This document shows positions 1-8,851 of a stretch of DNA of 20,355 nucleotides, piece after piece. The notes beneath the pieces were generated by a model. The model had not been told where the DNA came from, did no database searches, and was given only the letters and a program-made list of their open reading frames with translations. The stretch comes from a virus: positions 1-20,355 of IMG/VR virus record IMGVR_UViG_3300007539_000305; one strand, written 5' to 3'. The number at the start of each line of letters is the position of its first letter. Within the stretch, counting starts at the first letter, position 1. A program made the position numbers and the translations under genes.

Positions 1-2306
1 AAAGTACCTGTTGCACCACTAATATCACCAGTAAATGAAGATGAACCGTCTGAATTTATATAAAAATTCTTAGAATGTATAGATCCTTGTCTATGTAGTA
101 ATATTCCATTTTGGTCAGTGAAAAACGAGGGGGCAAAGCCTGAGGCATATTCTTCTGTAAGACCTGCATATATAGAATTCTCTGATAAATTCCAGCCCCC
201 TATGTTACCAGAGCTGGCCGTTATCTCGCCTCTAAAAAAGGCTCCTGTGCTGTCCATATAAAACTCAGGTGAGTGCATAGAACCAGAAGCGTGTAGAGTA
301 ATACCACTATTTGCATAACCGCTATCTGTTTTTTCGCCGGCATGCAAAGACGAGGAACTTATTGTCCAACTTGCAATTTGTCCAGCTGCTGCAATAACTG
401 ATCCTGTAATACTTACGCTGAAAGGTGCAGATTCTTTTGTATCACCACCTACGGTAAGCCCGTCTGAATCAAAGGTTATACTGTGATCCCCACTACCTAT
501 AGATACAGGTCTACTAATATTAGAGGGTACAGATACTCCGCTAATTCCATATACGCCCCTGACTTCTGCCCCAGACAATCGTTCGTCAAATAAAATTAAA
601 TCTGTTATTATACCTTTAAAAGGATCAGAGGCACTAATAGTAGAGCTACCTAGAATTAAGGGGGTTACATTTGAGGCGCTTGCCGGTAAAGAGCTCTCCG
701 CCCCAAAAGGTCTAAATGAATGAGTACCTGTAGAATTGAAAGCATCTACTAGTTTACCATTTATATATAAACCATAATTATAGTCCCCTGTTGTGTTTTT
801 ATCCGAAGCAAGGGCTATATTTGTCCATAGTGTGGCATCGATATCTCCTACTAAAAGAGTGTTTCCCGTATTTTCATCTATTAAGGATACAGCTTGTTTA
901 CCTATAGTAGATTGATCTATACGGAGGGACATAAAGCTATTGCTGGCATTGTTCCTACTAAGTATTCTTGCTGCGCTATTCCCTGATCCATCATTAACTG
1001 TAGACTTTATCCATATTGAAAAACATGCCCCATTTTGTGTCCAATTATAAGAGTCTCTATCTTTTGTTAATCTAAGACTGGCAGGGGAGCCCAGCTCTAA
1101 AGCATTACCAGAAGGAGAATCGGAAGTAATTGTACCAGATCCTGCACTAAAGAAAGCTCTTCTATTAGGTGATCTATCTACTGAAGGAATTTGATACCCA
1201 CCGTTACTTAAACTATCAAAAGTCCACTGAACAAGAACTTTACTAGAGGTTGAATTGACAGGTGCACTTTCCATTTCTACGGTTAGATAGTTTTCAACAG
1301 CGTATTCATTGTTATATTTAGCTACTGCACCTACTAGTGTATCTTTTTGTATTTGAAGTCTTAAGTTCGATCTTCCATAAATGCGTCTATCTCTTTGAAG
1401 AGCGCCGGGGTAAGCCTCTTTTAGTTTTAATTTTCTATCACTAATTATATTAGCTACAGTTCCTACAACTTGTGCACTCTGAGAATCTCTATAAAATAAA
1501 GTATCGCCATTTCGTAGCTGATCGTGAAAGTCAGTTCCATTATGACCTCTGACTACGTTACTGCCAGGAGTTACAGATATTGTCCCTGACAATGCAGTTA
1601 CATAAGAAGAAGTAGTTCCTGTAATAGACGTTTTTTCCCCCGATCCTGTATCATACCAATAAGGTACCCCTTGCTCATCAGAATATCTTATTAATTTAAA
1701 AGGATCATTTACATCACTTGCATCAAGAAGTATATAAGAGTACTCAGGGTTAAAGTCATTGTAATTATTTGTAGAAAAATCTATCGGGCCCGAAGAGTTT
1801 TCCATGTTAGTAACATTTTGGCGAATAGTATTTACATTTGCAGAAGAGCTAGAAACTCTAGCGGGTAAGTCATGAGGACCTTTTATACTCCATTTATGGT
1901 CAGAAGGCATAACATATGTATTATTTCCTTGGGAAACTATACTAAAGTCAACATTTGATAAACCGCCTTTTGCAACATACAGAGGAGCTACTACATGACC
2001 ACTTGTACCAATTTCTGTATCATCGTTTATCGAAAAATATTCAATATAAGGAAGTGAGTAGTTATTTTGTTTAGTGTTATAAATAACTGTTATGGCAAAA
2101 TAATACTCTCCATTTTCTACAGACTTAAAAGTAGTCTCTGTCGAGTTCGGGGGTAGCATTAAAACATTCGAATCTCTTCCAGCACGACGATTCCGACCGC
2201 TAGAATCAGCAGTAGGGAAATTATGATAAATTCTATATTTTAGTATTTGTACCCCTATTTGATCTATTAAGGGAGGGTTCCATGAAACTCTTACATCTTG
2301 TGCCAT
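1..2306 (-). CDS. Tail fibre / tip protein with FN3-like, laminin-G-like and repeat domains (C-terminus cut by window edge)
   Basis: I translated this frame by hand: 768 codons from the ATG at 2306-2304 to the left edge with no stop, so the C-terminus lies outside the window. The ATG follows the gpJ-like stop by one base (TAA-A-ATG), implying coupled translation. Residues 1-95 (VRVSWNPP at the start, later GEYYFAITV) look like a fibronectin type III domain. Residues about 239-305 resemble a small beta domain common in phage tip proteins (RNGDTLFY, then IISDRKLKL). Residues about 357-590 look like a laminin-G/concanavalin-type lectin domain (VQWTFD, FSIWIKS, LWTNIALA, YGLYINGKLV, GIITDLILFDERLS). 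From residue 642 a 58-residue repeat begins, typical of fibre shafts. The position after gpJ and the domain set support a host-binding role at the tail tip. Domain calls are by eye; the exact receptor is unknown. Confidence 0.85.
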   Translation of the reverse strand, partial: MAQDVRVSWNPPLIDQIGVQILKYRIYHNFPTADSSGRNRRAGRDSNVLMLPPNSTETTFKSVENGEYYFAITVIYNTKQNNYSLPYIEYFSINDDTEIGTSGHVVAPLYVAKGGLSNVDFSIVSQGNNTYVMPSDHKWSIKGPHDLPARVSSSSANVNTIRQNVTNMENSSGPIDFSTNNYNDFNPEYSYILLDASDVNDPFKLIRYSDEQGVPYWYDTGSGEKTSITGTTSSYVTALSGTISVTPGSNVVRGHNGTDFHDQLRNGDTLFYRDSQSAQVVGTVANIISDRKLKLKEAYPGALQRDRRIYGRSNLRLQIQKDTLVGAVAKYNNEYAVENYLTVEMESAPVNSTSSKVLVQWTFDSLSNGGYQIPSVDRSPNRRAFFSAGSGTITSDSPSGNALELGSPASLRLTKDRDSYNWTQNGACFSIWIKSTVNDGSGNSAARILSRNNASNSFMSLRIDQSTIGKQAVSLIDENTGNTLLVGDIDATLWTNIALASDKNTTGDYNYGLYINGKLVDAFNSTGTHSFRPFGAESSLPASASNVTPLILGSSTISASDPFKGIITDLILFDERLSGAEVRGVYGISGVSVPSNISRPVSIGSGDHSITFDSDGLTVGGDTKESAPFSVSITGSVIAAAGQIASWTISSSSLHAGEKTDSGYANSGITLHASGSMHSPEFYMDSTGAFFRGEITASSGNIGGWNLSENSIYAGLTEEYASGFAPSFFTDQNGILLHRQGSIHSKNFYINSDGSSSFTGDISGATGT
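36..383 (-). repeat. Two tandem 58-residue fibre repeats (protein level)
   Basis: Fibre residues 642-699 and 700-757 are successive copies of one unit. Each begins G-x-I-x-x-W (W647 and W705), continues with S-x-x-x-S-[IL]-x-A-G, then G-I-x-L-H and a G-S-[IM]-H-S element, then an F-Y-[IM]-[ND]-S-[DT]-G segment and F-x-G-[DE]-I-[ST]. A further partial copy may precede them near residues 629-641. The DNA copies have diverged, so this is an old duplication. The unit resembles shaft or knob repeats in phage fibre proteins. Confidence 0.75.
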
Positions 2307-2307
2307 T

Positions 2308-5300
2308 TTATTTTTTTCCTTCTGGTCCTAGTACCTCAAAGAATAGATCTGAAATTGGAGGTAGGGGTGTATTTTCTAAATCTACAGGTATCTTTACAGG
2401 TGTTCCATCACTTTCTACTGATTTTACCTGTATTTGTTCTTTTATAGTTGAAGCGGCTAATATTCCATCCGCTAAAATATTTGTATCTTCTACGGCGGCG
2501 GTTTGATAAGAAAGATCTTTTTCTACATCAACAAATTTTTCATTATAGTGCTCCACTGCTTGGATAGACGCTATCTTACTTTTATCAAATGAAATATTTA
2601 AAATTTTATACATTTTTGCACTAGATGACGTTAGTACTCCGGAGTATCTTTCTTCTAATAACCAAATAGCATTTCTTTTTGGAGTTTCTGAAAAAGCAGA
2701 ACTAACTGTTAAAGAAGTAAGAGCTGTGCTAGCAGTATGTCCTCCTGGAAGCACTATATCTCTTTCTTCGCTAATAACACTATCGGACCACTGTAGATTC
2801 ATACTATTTTGTGCTAATCTAGCAGGTTTTGCATTAGAGGCTTTCTCTTCTGTATCCAAATTTCCATATACATAACTGGTTCCATTAAATATCCAAGCCG
2901 CAGGAATATACGATCCTTGTTTATAGTCTATAAAGGTAGTTGCGGAATCGTTTGTATATATTCTAGTATCTTCCTGTGCTAAGTAAGCTCCAGGTTTTCC
3001 ATGGCTTATAAATAACTTATAAGACATATCTGGGTTTAAATAGGCATTCGCATCCAAAGGTATTATTGTATTACTCAATGTTTTAGAAGTATCGCTAGTA
3101 ATTCTGCCTGCAAATCTTTTCTTTTTCTTTGCATAGTCTGAAATACTAATAATGTCTCCTGGACTTAAAAAACTACTTTCTAAAAATGCTTGGAAACTAA
3201 CTATTTCCGTTTGATTTTTTGCAGTCCACAACTTCCATCTTCCATATCTCTCTGCTTGTTTTTCGCTAGTACATCCGAATGCAACACTATTTTCGTGTAT
3301 TATTTTTCCTTCCTGTATTACACTATTTCTATCTTCTACCAATAAACCCTCTAGTTGGTAGTTATTTTTTGGATTAACCCAACTAACTGTTACTTGATTT
3401 ATTCTAGTTTTACTACCTGTCCCTTCGTAGTTAAATGCTCCATCTATAACGTTTGCTTGTGTAAAGTTGTATACGGGATCTTTTTCTTGATCTATTACAG
3501 GAACAAGTTTGCCATTGTGCCAATAAAGCATTCCTCTAAATATAGTAGCAAAATCTTTAAGAAACTTATAGCAAGCAGTTTTTTTAGTCAAGTAAACATT
3601 TGCAGTAAATCTAGGCTCTTTACCTCCTCTGCCATCAGGGACTAGTGTATCACAATATCTACCAATTCTATATAGAGCATATATATCTATATCTTCCGGC
3701 TTTACGAAAGTTCCTAAACCAAATCTTTTATTTGTAAGTATATCATAAAATATCCAAGCAGGGTTGTTAGTATAATGTAATGTAGTAGTTAAGGAACCAT
3801 CCCAATCTTGATAAGATCCAGTATCTACTCCTGAAGAGTTTTTAGTATATTTTGCCACCCCTGAAGAACTAGCCTCTCTCGGTATATAGTTCGTAGGTAT
3901 CTTAACCTTTATCCCCCTAAGATGGTAGAATCTTTTAGGAGTCTGTTGAAATTCAGTAGTATTAAAACTTGTTCTCGCATAACAAGTGTAAGGATAACTT
4001 AATTTATATTTTAAAAAAGAAGTGCAAAGACCTATCTGACTTTGTGCAGTAACTTTATTGGCACTCGAGTTTCTTAAGCCCAGGTCTGAGGTGGTTTGAC
4101 TCATATAGCCTACTCCGGTATGGGCTGTCTTACGTTTAATTATAATTTTAAAATCATCATAAGGCTTTAATTTCCCTATGTCCAGTCTTAGTGGAAATGT
4201 TCTGGCTGCATTGGTAGCCGCTAAATGGCTTATGTTCTCATGTAGTATAACTGGGTCTTCAAAATCAGATTCGCCCGGCTCTTTCAGTGCAACAGATACT
4301 TCATAAAATGCAACATGATTCTGAATACCCCCATTTTTACTTTTATTTTGTCGAAGTCCACTAGGGTAGTCAAAATTTATTGTTATTGTATCTACAGCTC
4401 GTAACTGTGCGGAACTTAAGTTAAACCCATTTTCATCTAAAGCTTGTATTATTGTTTCGCTAACTCCTTGATTTATATTCTTATTGTTATCGTCAAGGTA
4501 ATCCTCTACAAAATCAGTATGAAGCTCTAGAGGAGAAGTAGGTTGAGGTATATTAGTAATAGCGGATTGCATTATATCACTAGAAGTTAGGCCCGTAATA
4601 GGGGTCTGATACTGATTTCCTACCCTAAACTGAACGCTCGAATTTTTAAAGTTACCTTTACCTAGTGCTTTTATAAAACCAGAATCTCCGGGGCCTTCTG
4701 GGAGATTGTTTTCCGCCGCTTCTTGTAAATCGAAATCAAACAAACCTCCTGTGTAGGGCCAAAAAGTAGTCATACTAAATTGATTCTGAGCGACCCAATC
4801 TTTGGCCGTAGGATAATAAAAATACTGTGATAAATCCGCGGAATAGCTATCACCTTGCTTTCTCCATTTAAAGCCAGCCTTTCCTTTAGCTCTGTGAGAA
4901 TGAAGCCCAAAACAAATTCTAATCGGATAATATCGATTAGAATACATTTTCAGTGTTGTACTATCTACTCTACTCGTTAGGACGTTCATTGGATGATGAC
5001 GAGAACCTTTTGACCTAGTTAGATGGGTAGTCATTTTAGAGTTGCCTTTAGTACACTTCAATTGAATATCTGCACCTGTACCAATCCACACAGTCATATT
5101 ATATGCCTCTATTTGGAAGTCATAATATCCTGTAGTAGGAGGCTTAAAGTAACCCATTACTGTATATCCGGAATCTTTATTACTGTCTATAAATAGATCG
5201 AGACTTGATAGAATAGGGGTAGCATCACTGTTTGGATTAAGCACTGGACAGTATGTTGTATCCGGGGCAGGCCATTCAATAGTATAGGTATTAAATGCAT

Positions 5301-6408
5301 CATGTGATCCTGTAACTTCGCCATAATAATGACCACCGAATTTGTTCTTGGAATTCTGATGCACAATATGGGAAAGAAGTAAACCACCTTGACTTAATCC
5401 TGTAAATAAAGATATTTCTTTTTCCCTTGTTCCTTCGACTGTTACATCCAAAGCCACAGTATAATCTCCGGATGGGGGTAGAGCCGTTGCAGCCGACGAA
5501 CCATCCCCTGGAATAAAGACAGCTACGCTGTTAGTTGATCTTTTAAGGGTGCCATTAACATCTTCAAAATTTGTTAAAGAATTTCCTATTAATCTTGCGG
5601 GAGCCATTTCAGAAACAATTCTTCCAGGTTTTGATACAACAAAAGCGTGTAACTCGCCAGTAGGTCCTGAATTTTGGGCCTGAATTTTACCAGAGCCCCC
5701 AAACGTAGCACTACGTTTACCTGCTTCTGTATCAGGGTAAAGAAATATTTTTCCATTCCTCTTATTTGCAATGGAACGAATATAATAAAAAGCCTCGTGT
5801 GTTAAACCTGCTATAGGAGTTTGCTCGTCATTTAAAGCTCGATATTGTACTCTTGTAGCATTATCCATGTGGTGAGACCCTATATCAATAGAGTAACTGT
5901 TGGTCGGATAATCTGATCTATCAAAATAGTAGTAAGTTTCTTTTCCTGACTCTCTTTCTACAACTAAGTCATTAGTGAAAAAACCAGTGGAAGACGTAAG
6001 CTTCATAGCAGGTAAAAATGCTCCGTTTGAATAGTAACTAGCCTGGGAAGCAGTAACTTCGGCACTACCCTTACCGCCCAAAATAGTAAGAGTTCTAGGA
6101 GTACTAGTTGCATTTAGTACACCAATATCACTGGGACTAATACTTTGTATAGTTGCATTTTTACTGCATTGACTTAGTAGTATCTGACTACTATTAGTAT
6201 TGGTCTTACTTGGAGAAACCGCTGTACTCATTAGCTGCTGGCCCCCTAAATATACACTAGCAGGGCCATGAACTAGACCCTCTACCGGTCCTTCCGATAG
6301 TAAATCCGTATAAGATACAGTTACATCAGAAAATCCAGTAGACGAATCTGGAGTACCATCTAAAATTCCTGGAACCATGTCGCGTTTTTGTTGGGGTGTA
6401 AGGCTCAT
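2308..6408 (-). CDS. Tail tip attachment protein, lambda gpJ-like, with internal PA14-like insertion
   Basis: At 1366 residues it is longer than lambda gpJ (about 1130). The N-terminus has the family opening (DLLSEGPVEGLVHG, residues 35-48). The core from about 820 on is classical gpJ: NNPAWIFYDILTNKRFGLG (881-899), then the cysteine- and aromatic-rich tip region (LKDFATIFRGMLYW) and SPGDIISISDY (1082-1092). Between these lie extra segments. Residues 187-240 contain the tail-protein motif TPIAGLT...YYI, and 592-607 repeat a TPITGL motif. Residues about 385-520 resemble a PA14-type carbohydrate-binding fold (GYFKPPTTGYYDFQI, then VWIG). gpJ forms the central tip that closes the tail and contacts the receptor. 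The lambda FN3 repeats that normally follow are absent here and an FN3-like domain starts the next gene instead. The start has a modest purine-rich RBS, 11 bases after the gpI-like gene. Confidence 0.93.
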   Translation of the reverse strand: MSLTPQQKRDMVPGILDGTPDSSTGFSDVTVSYTDLLSEGPVEGLVHGPASVYLGGQQLMSTAVSPSKTNTNSSQILLSQCSKNATIQSISPSDIGVLNATSTPRTLTILGGKGSAEVTASQASYYSNGAFLPAMKLTSSTGFFTNDLVVERESGKETYYYFDRSDYPTNSYSIDIGSHHMDNATRVQYRALNDEQTPIAGLTHEAFYYIRSIANKRNGKIFLYPDTEAGKRSATFGGSGKIQAQNSGPTGELHAFVVSKPGRIVSEMAPARLIGNSLTNFEDVNGTLKRSTNSVAVFIPGDGSSAATALPPSGDYTVALDVTVEGTREKEISLFTGLSQGGLLLSHIVHQNSKNKFGGHYYGEVTGSHDAFNTYTIEWPAPDTTYCPVLNPNSDATPILSSLDLFIDSNKDSGYTVMGYFKPPTTGYYDFQIEAYNMTVWIGTGADIQLKCTKGNSKMTTHLTRSKGSRHHPMNVLTSRVDSTTLKMYSNRYYPIRICFGLHSHRAKGKAGFKWRKQGDSYSADLSQYFYYPTAKDWVAQNQFSMTTFWPYTGGLFDFDLQEAAENNLPEGPGDSGFIKALGKGNFKNSSVQFRVGNQYQTPITGLTSSDIMQSAITNIPQPTSPLELHTDFVEDYLDDNNKNINQGVSETIIQALDENGFNLSSAQLRAVDTITINFDYPSGLRQNKSKNGGIQNHVAFYEVSVALKEPGESDFEDPVILHENISHLAATNAARTFPLRLDIGKLKPYDDFKIIIKRKTAHTGVGYMSQTTSDLGLRNSSANKVTAQSQIGLCTSFLKYKLSYPYTCYARTSFNTTEFQQTPKRFYHLRGIKVKIPTNYIPREASSSGVAKYTKNSSGVDTGSYQDWDGSLTTTLHYTNNPAWIFYDILTNKRFGLGTFVKPEDIDIYALYRIGRYCDTLVPDGRGGKEPRFTANVYLTKKTACYKFLKDFATIFRGMLYWHNGKLVPVIDQEKDPVYNFTQANVIDGAFNYEGTGSKTRINQVTVSWVNPKNNYQLEGLLVEDRNSVIQEGKIIHENSVAFGCTSEKQAERYGRWKLWTAKNQTEIVSFQAFLESSFLSPGDIISISDYAKKKKRFAGRITSDTSKTLSNTIIPLDANAYLNPDMSYKLFISHGKPGAYLAQEDTRIYTNDSATTFIDYKQGSYIPAAWIFNGTSYVYGNLDTEEKASNAKPARLAQNSMNLQWSDSVISEERDIVLPGGHTASTALTSLTVSSAFSETPKRNAIWLLEERYSGVLTSSSAKMYKILNISFDKSKIASIQAVEHYNEKFVDVEKDLSYQTAAVEDTNILADGILAASTIKEQIQVKSVESDGTPVKIPVDLENTPLPPISDLFFEVLGPEGKK

Positions 6409-6419
6409 AAAATTATCTC

Positions 6420-7046
6420 TTATTCTATAAATATGTTTCCGTGGCTATCTACTATATGTTGCTCGCTTACTTCTACATCTGTAAAACTAGCCATGCTTAT
6501 TGGACTTCCTGGTATTCTTAGCTCGCCGTAAAGTATCGGAACAGGATCTCCTTCTACTATATTCTGGGCTTCTCCATTAAATAAATAATTTGTAGGCTCA
6601 TCTCCGTCTTCTCCAGGATCAGGAGCCATTAAGGCATTTATGCCTCTACTAACTAAACTAGCTGCAATAGTATTTATAGCTGCATGTATAAATTTTTGCG
6701 TCATAGTCGCGCTCTTTGCAAGTGCGGGATTAATTGTAAATAATATCGCCCCGATAATTATATCTACAATAGGATTATCACCTCCCGCTCCAGCAGGAGT
6801 TAGTGCCATAGTTATATCACCTTTTTGCAGTGGTAGTATAACATCCTCAACAGAGTCCATAGGATTCTCTTCAACAGCTACCGATATTCCTATATTGTTC
6901 TCTATACAATCATATAAGTATTTGTCAAATCCTGGACGATTTACAGAAATAATCTTACACGCCTGCTCCAAAGTATCAGCATAGACTGTAAAAGAACTTC
7001 CAAATTTCTCTCCTAGCTCTCCTAATAAGTATACTTTACGGCGCAT
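6420..7046 (-). CDS. Tail assembly protein, lambda gpI-like
   Basis: A 208-residue protein with the gpI layout. Residues 1-80 form a probable ubiquitin-like beta-grasp domain (RRKVYLLGELGEKFG at the start). A glycine/hydrophobic stretch follows at about 86-145 (NPIVDIIIGAILFTINPALA). The conserved C-terminal segment is NYLFNGEAQNIVEGDPVPILYG (residues 153-174), a hallmark of the family. gpI is needed for assembly of the lambda tail tip but its presence in the mature virion is uncertain. The gene overlaps the end of the gpK-like gene by 11 bases and sits directly before gpJ, as in lambda. The hydrophobic middle could be mistaken for a membrane segment; in this family it is normal. Confidence 0.9.
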   Translation of the reverse strand: MRRKVYLLGELGEKFGSSFTVYADTLEQACKIISVNRPGFDKYLYDCIENNIGISVAVEENPMDSVEDVILPLQKGDITMALTPAGAGGDNPIVDIIIGAILFTINPALAKSATMTQKFIHAAINTIAASLVSRGINALMAPDPGEDGDEPTNYLFNGEAQNIVEGDPVPILYGELRIPGSPISMASFTDVEVSEQHIVDSHGNIFIE

Positions 7047-7734
7047 ATCTATAAATTCCTGTTAAATGCTGTTTCCATTGAGGAAATAAATTTTCTTTAC
7101 ATGATAACCTATTTACAGCGTGATGAAAAAATATATCATCACCTAGGTAAACCCCGCAATGATTTGGTATATCCGAAAAAACAGAGAAAGTTAAAAAATC
7201 TCCTTTTTTCATTTCATCAACTTTTTTAAAGTTCCATGTTCTTATATATTCCTCTGAAAAATAATTAATGTCTTTTAACCACCACTTCTCTTCAAAGGGA
7301 ATTCTATTTGGTATATCTAAACCTTCTTTTAAATAGTAATCTCTCGCAGCTTCGAAACAATCTTGAACCCCAAACTCATAAAGTCTTCCGTATAAAGGTT
7401 TATCTTCTCTTTCCGGATGCAGAGTATACAGTTCCATATCTGGATAGCTAAATATATAATATATTAATCCTGTAGAGTTACAGTACTTTATATCATTAAT
7501 ACTAGGAGTACTACTGCCATCTGGATGACTATGTACAATACCAATAATATCACATTTTTGTGCTATTTTCATATATTCTGTAGAGTCGAATACAAAAGTA
7601 TCATTTGTTTTTGCTATATTTTTACAAGGAAACCATACAGGTTTTCCTTTTACAACTGCTATAATGCCACAGGCTTCCTTAGGATACCACTCTTCAAAAT
7701 GTTGTTCTATTTCAAGTAAAAATTCTTGTATCAT
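7036..7734 (-). CDS. Tail tip protein, lambda gpK-like: JAMM metalloprotease-type plus NlpC/P60 peptidase domains
   Basis: Two domains with intact catalytic motifs. Numbering follows the longer frame, which begins at a TTG at 7770. The JAMM/MPN+ domain has Glu32, His80-x-His82 (HSHP) and S90-x-x-D93 as zinc ligands and acid. The NlpC/P60 domain has Cys138 (QDCFEAA) and His204 (NHCGVYLG), the nucleophile and general base of cell-wall hydrolases. In lambda-type phages gpK acts in tail-tip assembly and may cut peptidoglycan during DNA entry. I prefer the ATG at 7734-7732 (12 residues shorter, 232 aa): it sits one base after the gpL-like stop, the usual spacing in this operon, whereas the TTG overlaps gpL by 35 bases and has no visible RBS. 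Both catalytic domains are kept with the shorter start. Confidence 0.92.
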   Translation of the reverse strand: MIQEFLLEIEQHFEEWYPKEACGIIAVVKGKPVWFPCKNIAKTNDTFVFDSTEYMKIAQKCDIIGIVHSHPDGSSTPSINDIKYCNSTGLIYYIFSYPDMELYTLHPEREDKPLYGRLYEFGVQDCFEAARDYYLKEGLDIPNRIPFEEKWWLKDINYFSEEYIRTWNFKKVDEMKKGDFLTFSVFSDIPNHCGVYLGDDIFFHHAVNRLSCKENLFPQWKQHLTGIYRYAP

Positions 7735-7735
7735 T

Positions 7736-8851
7736 CTATCTAAACTTAGCGCTTCCAGGAAACGCTCCAAAAGGTAAAGTATGTGTATTATCTATTTCTG
7801 TTGAAGGCAGTTGAAAGTTAGTAGTTGCAGGAGTTCCTGCATAAAGAACATTAAATCTTGCAGCACAAGATCTTAAAGTTTTTCCACAAACATCTCCATG
7901 CTCCCAATAATAAGTAGATACTGCAGGACTATTATCAGAGGCTGAAGTATGGGCAGCTCTGCATTTAAAAACAGTATCCGCTAATGCTACAGTATTTACA
8001 CGTACAAAATCTCCAACATTATAACTATTACCAGACGCCCAAACTCCAAATGTAAGTACTTTCATCCACGGCCCGTCCCCGGTGCTATCTGGTGTAATTC
8101 CTTGTAATTCTGTAGTGGCCTGATAATATTCGGAAGCATGAACTACTATGTCATTCGCAGAATAGGAATCTGAAGTACTGAAAGTCGGAGCACCCGAAGC
8201 ATGGGCTGCCTCTATAATAGGTGTATCGTCTTCAGTCAGAAACCTCCTATGAGTTGTTGGATGGCCGTGAAAGTTTACAGATTTCCAAGTACAACCGCTT
8301 CCTTTATCATGGGTTTCTTTATATATCCAGCTACAGTACTTTCCTACAACAGTTCTTCTAGGTAGGTTTACGTTTTCTAACTCGAAGGGGCTTGCTAATT
8401 CAAAAGTTACAAAAGTAGACGTCTCTGCTTTTAGCCTATCTACAATATATGCAACTTTTGGAAACTCGGTGGGGGCCGACGAAGCACTTCCGCTAGTTAA
8501 ATATTTTTCTAGTGTAGTTCTAGCAATAAGTCTAGAACCTATTATACTATCATATTCAAACTCCGGTAGTAAATCTCTAAAAAGACTTAGTACATTTGCT
8601 ATTGTAAGTGTGGGTCTATTTGAAGCCCCTTCACCGGTAACTTCCACTCCCGCTAAGTCTATAGGTAAAGGAACATAAGTTCTACTGGTATAAGGTGCTT
8701 CATAGTCTCTCATAGAGATATTATTTAAAAGACCGTCGACTCCTGGATGAAAGTATAACTTTGTTCCGTCATTCAGCTCCAAAATAAATAATGTAACTAT
8801 ATTATCTATTGAAGAACCTCTTAAGTCTGTTGCTATAATATCGTTACTCAT
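7736..8851 (-). CDS. Minor tail protein, lambda gpL-like, with two CBM-like repeats inserted
   Basis: A 371-residue protein, longer than lambda gpL (about 232). The N-terminal part has the gpL pattern (LFILELNDGTKLYFHPG, then MRDYEAPYTSRTYVPLPID). The C-terminal domain keeps four cysteines: C173, C187, C322 and C329. In lambda gpL four cysteines hold an iron-sulfur cluster and the last pair has the same C-x6-C spacing. Here the second and third cysteines are 134 residues apart. The extra region, about residues 221-319, holds two repeats with the aromatic pattern of chitin/cellulose-binding modules: YSANDIVVHASEYYQA...GPWMKV and YNVGDFVRVN...VFKCRAAHTS...YYWE. The ATG overlaps the stop of the gpM-like gene (TAATG). 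The likely role is a tip component contacting gpK, with added surface binding. Confidence 0.88.
   Translation of the reverse strand: MSNDIIATDLRGSSIDNIVTLFILELNDGTKLYFHPGVDGLLNNISMRDYEAPYTSRTYVPLPIDLAGVEVTGEGASNRPTLTIANVLSLFRDLLPEFEYDSIIGSRLIARTTLEKYLTSGSASSAPTEFPKVAYIVDRLKAETSTFVTFELASPFELENVNLPRRTVVGKYCSWIYKETHDKGSGCTWKSVNFHGHPTTHRRFLTEDDTPIIEAAHASGAPTFSTSDSYSANDIVVHASEYYQATTELQGITPDSTGDGPWMKVLTFGVWASGNSYNVGDFVRVNTVALADTVFKCRAAHTSASDNSPAVSTYYWEHGDVCGKTLRSCAARFNVLYAGTPATTNFQLPSTEIDNTHTLPFGAFPGSAKFR

Noticed and set aside
1255-1260. TTGACA on the plus strand inside the fibre gene
   Set aside because: No -10 element at a 16-18 base distance and no plus-strand gene to serve.
6709-6790. Membrane protein (holin-like) reading of the hydrophobic segment in the gpI-like gene
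   Set aside because: The segment is flanked by the gpI beta-grasp start and the YLFNG...VPILYG ending, so it is the normal glycine/hydrophobic middle of that family.
7735-7770. TTG at 7770 as the start of the gpK-like gene
   Set aside because: It overlaps gpL by 35 bases with no visible RBS; the ATG at 7734 follows the gpL stop by one base and keeps both domains.
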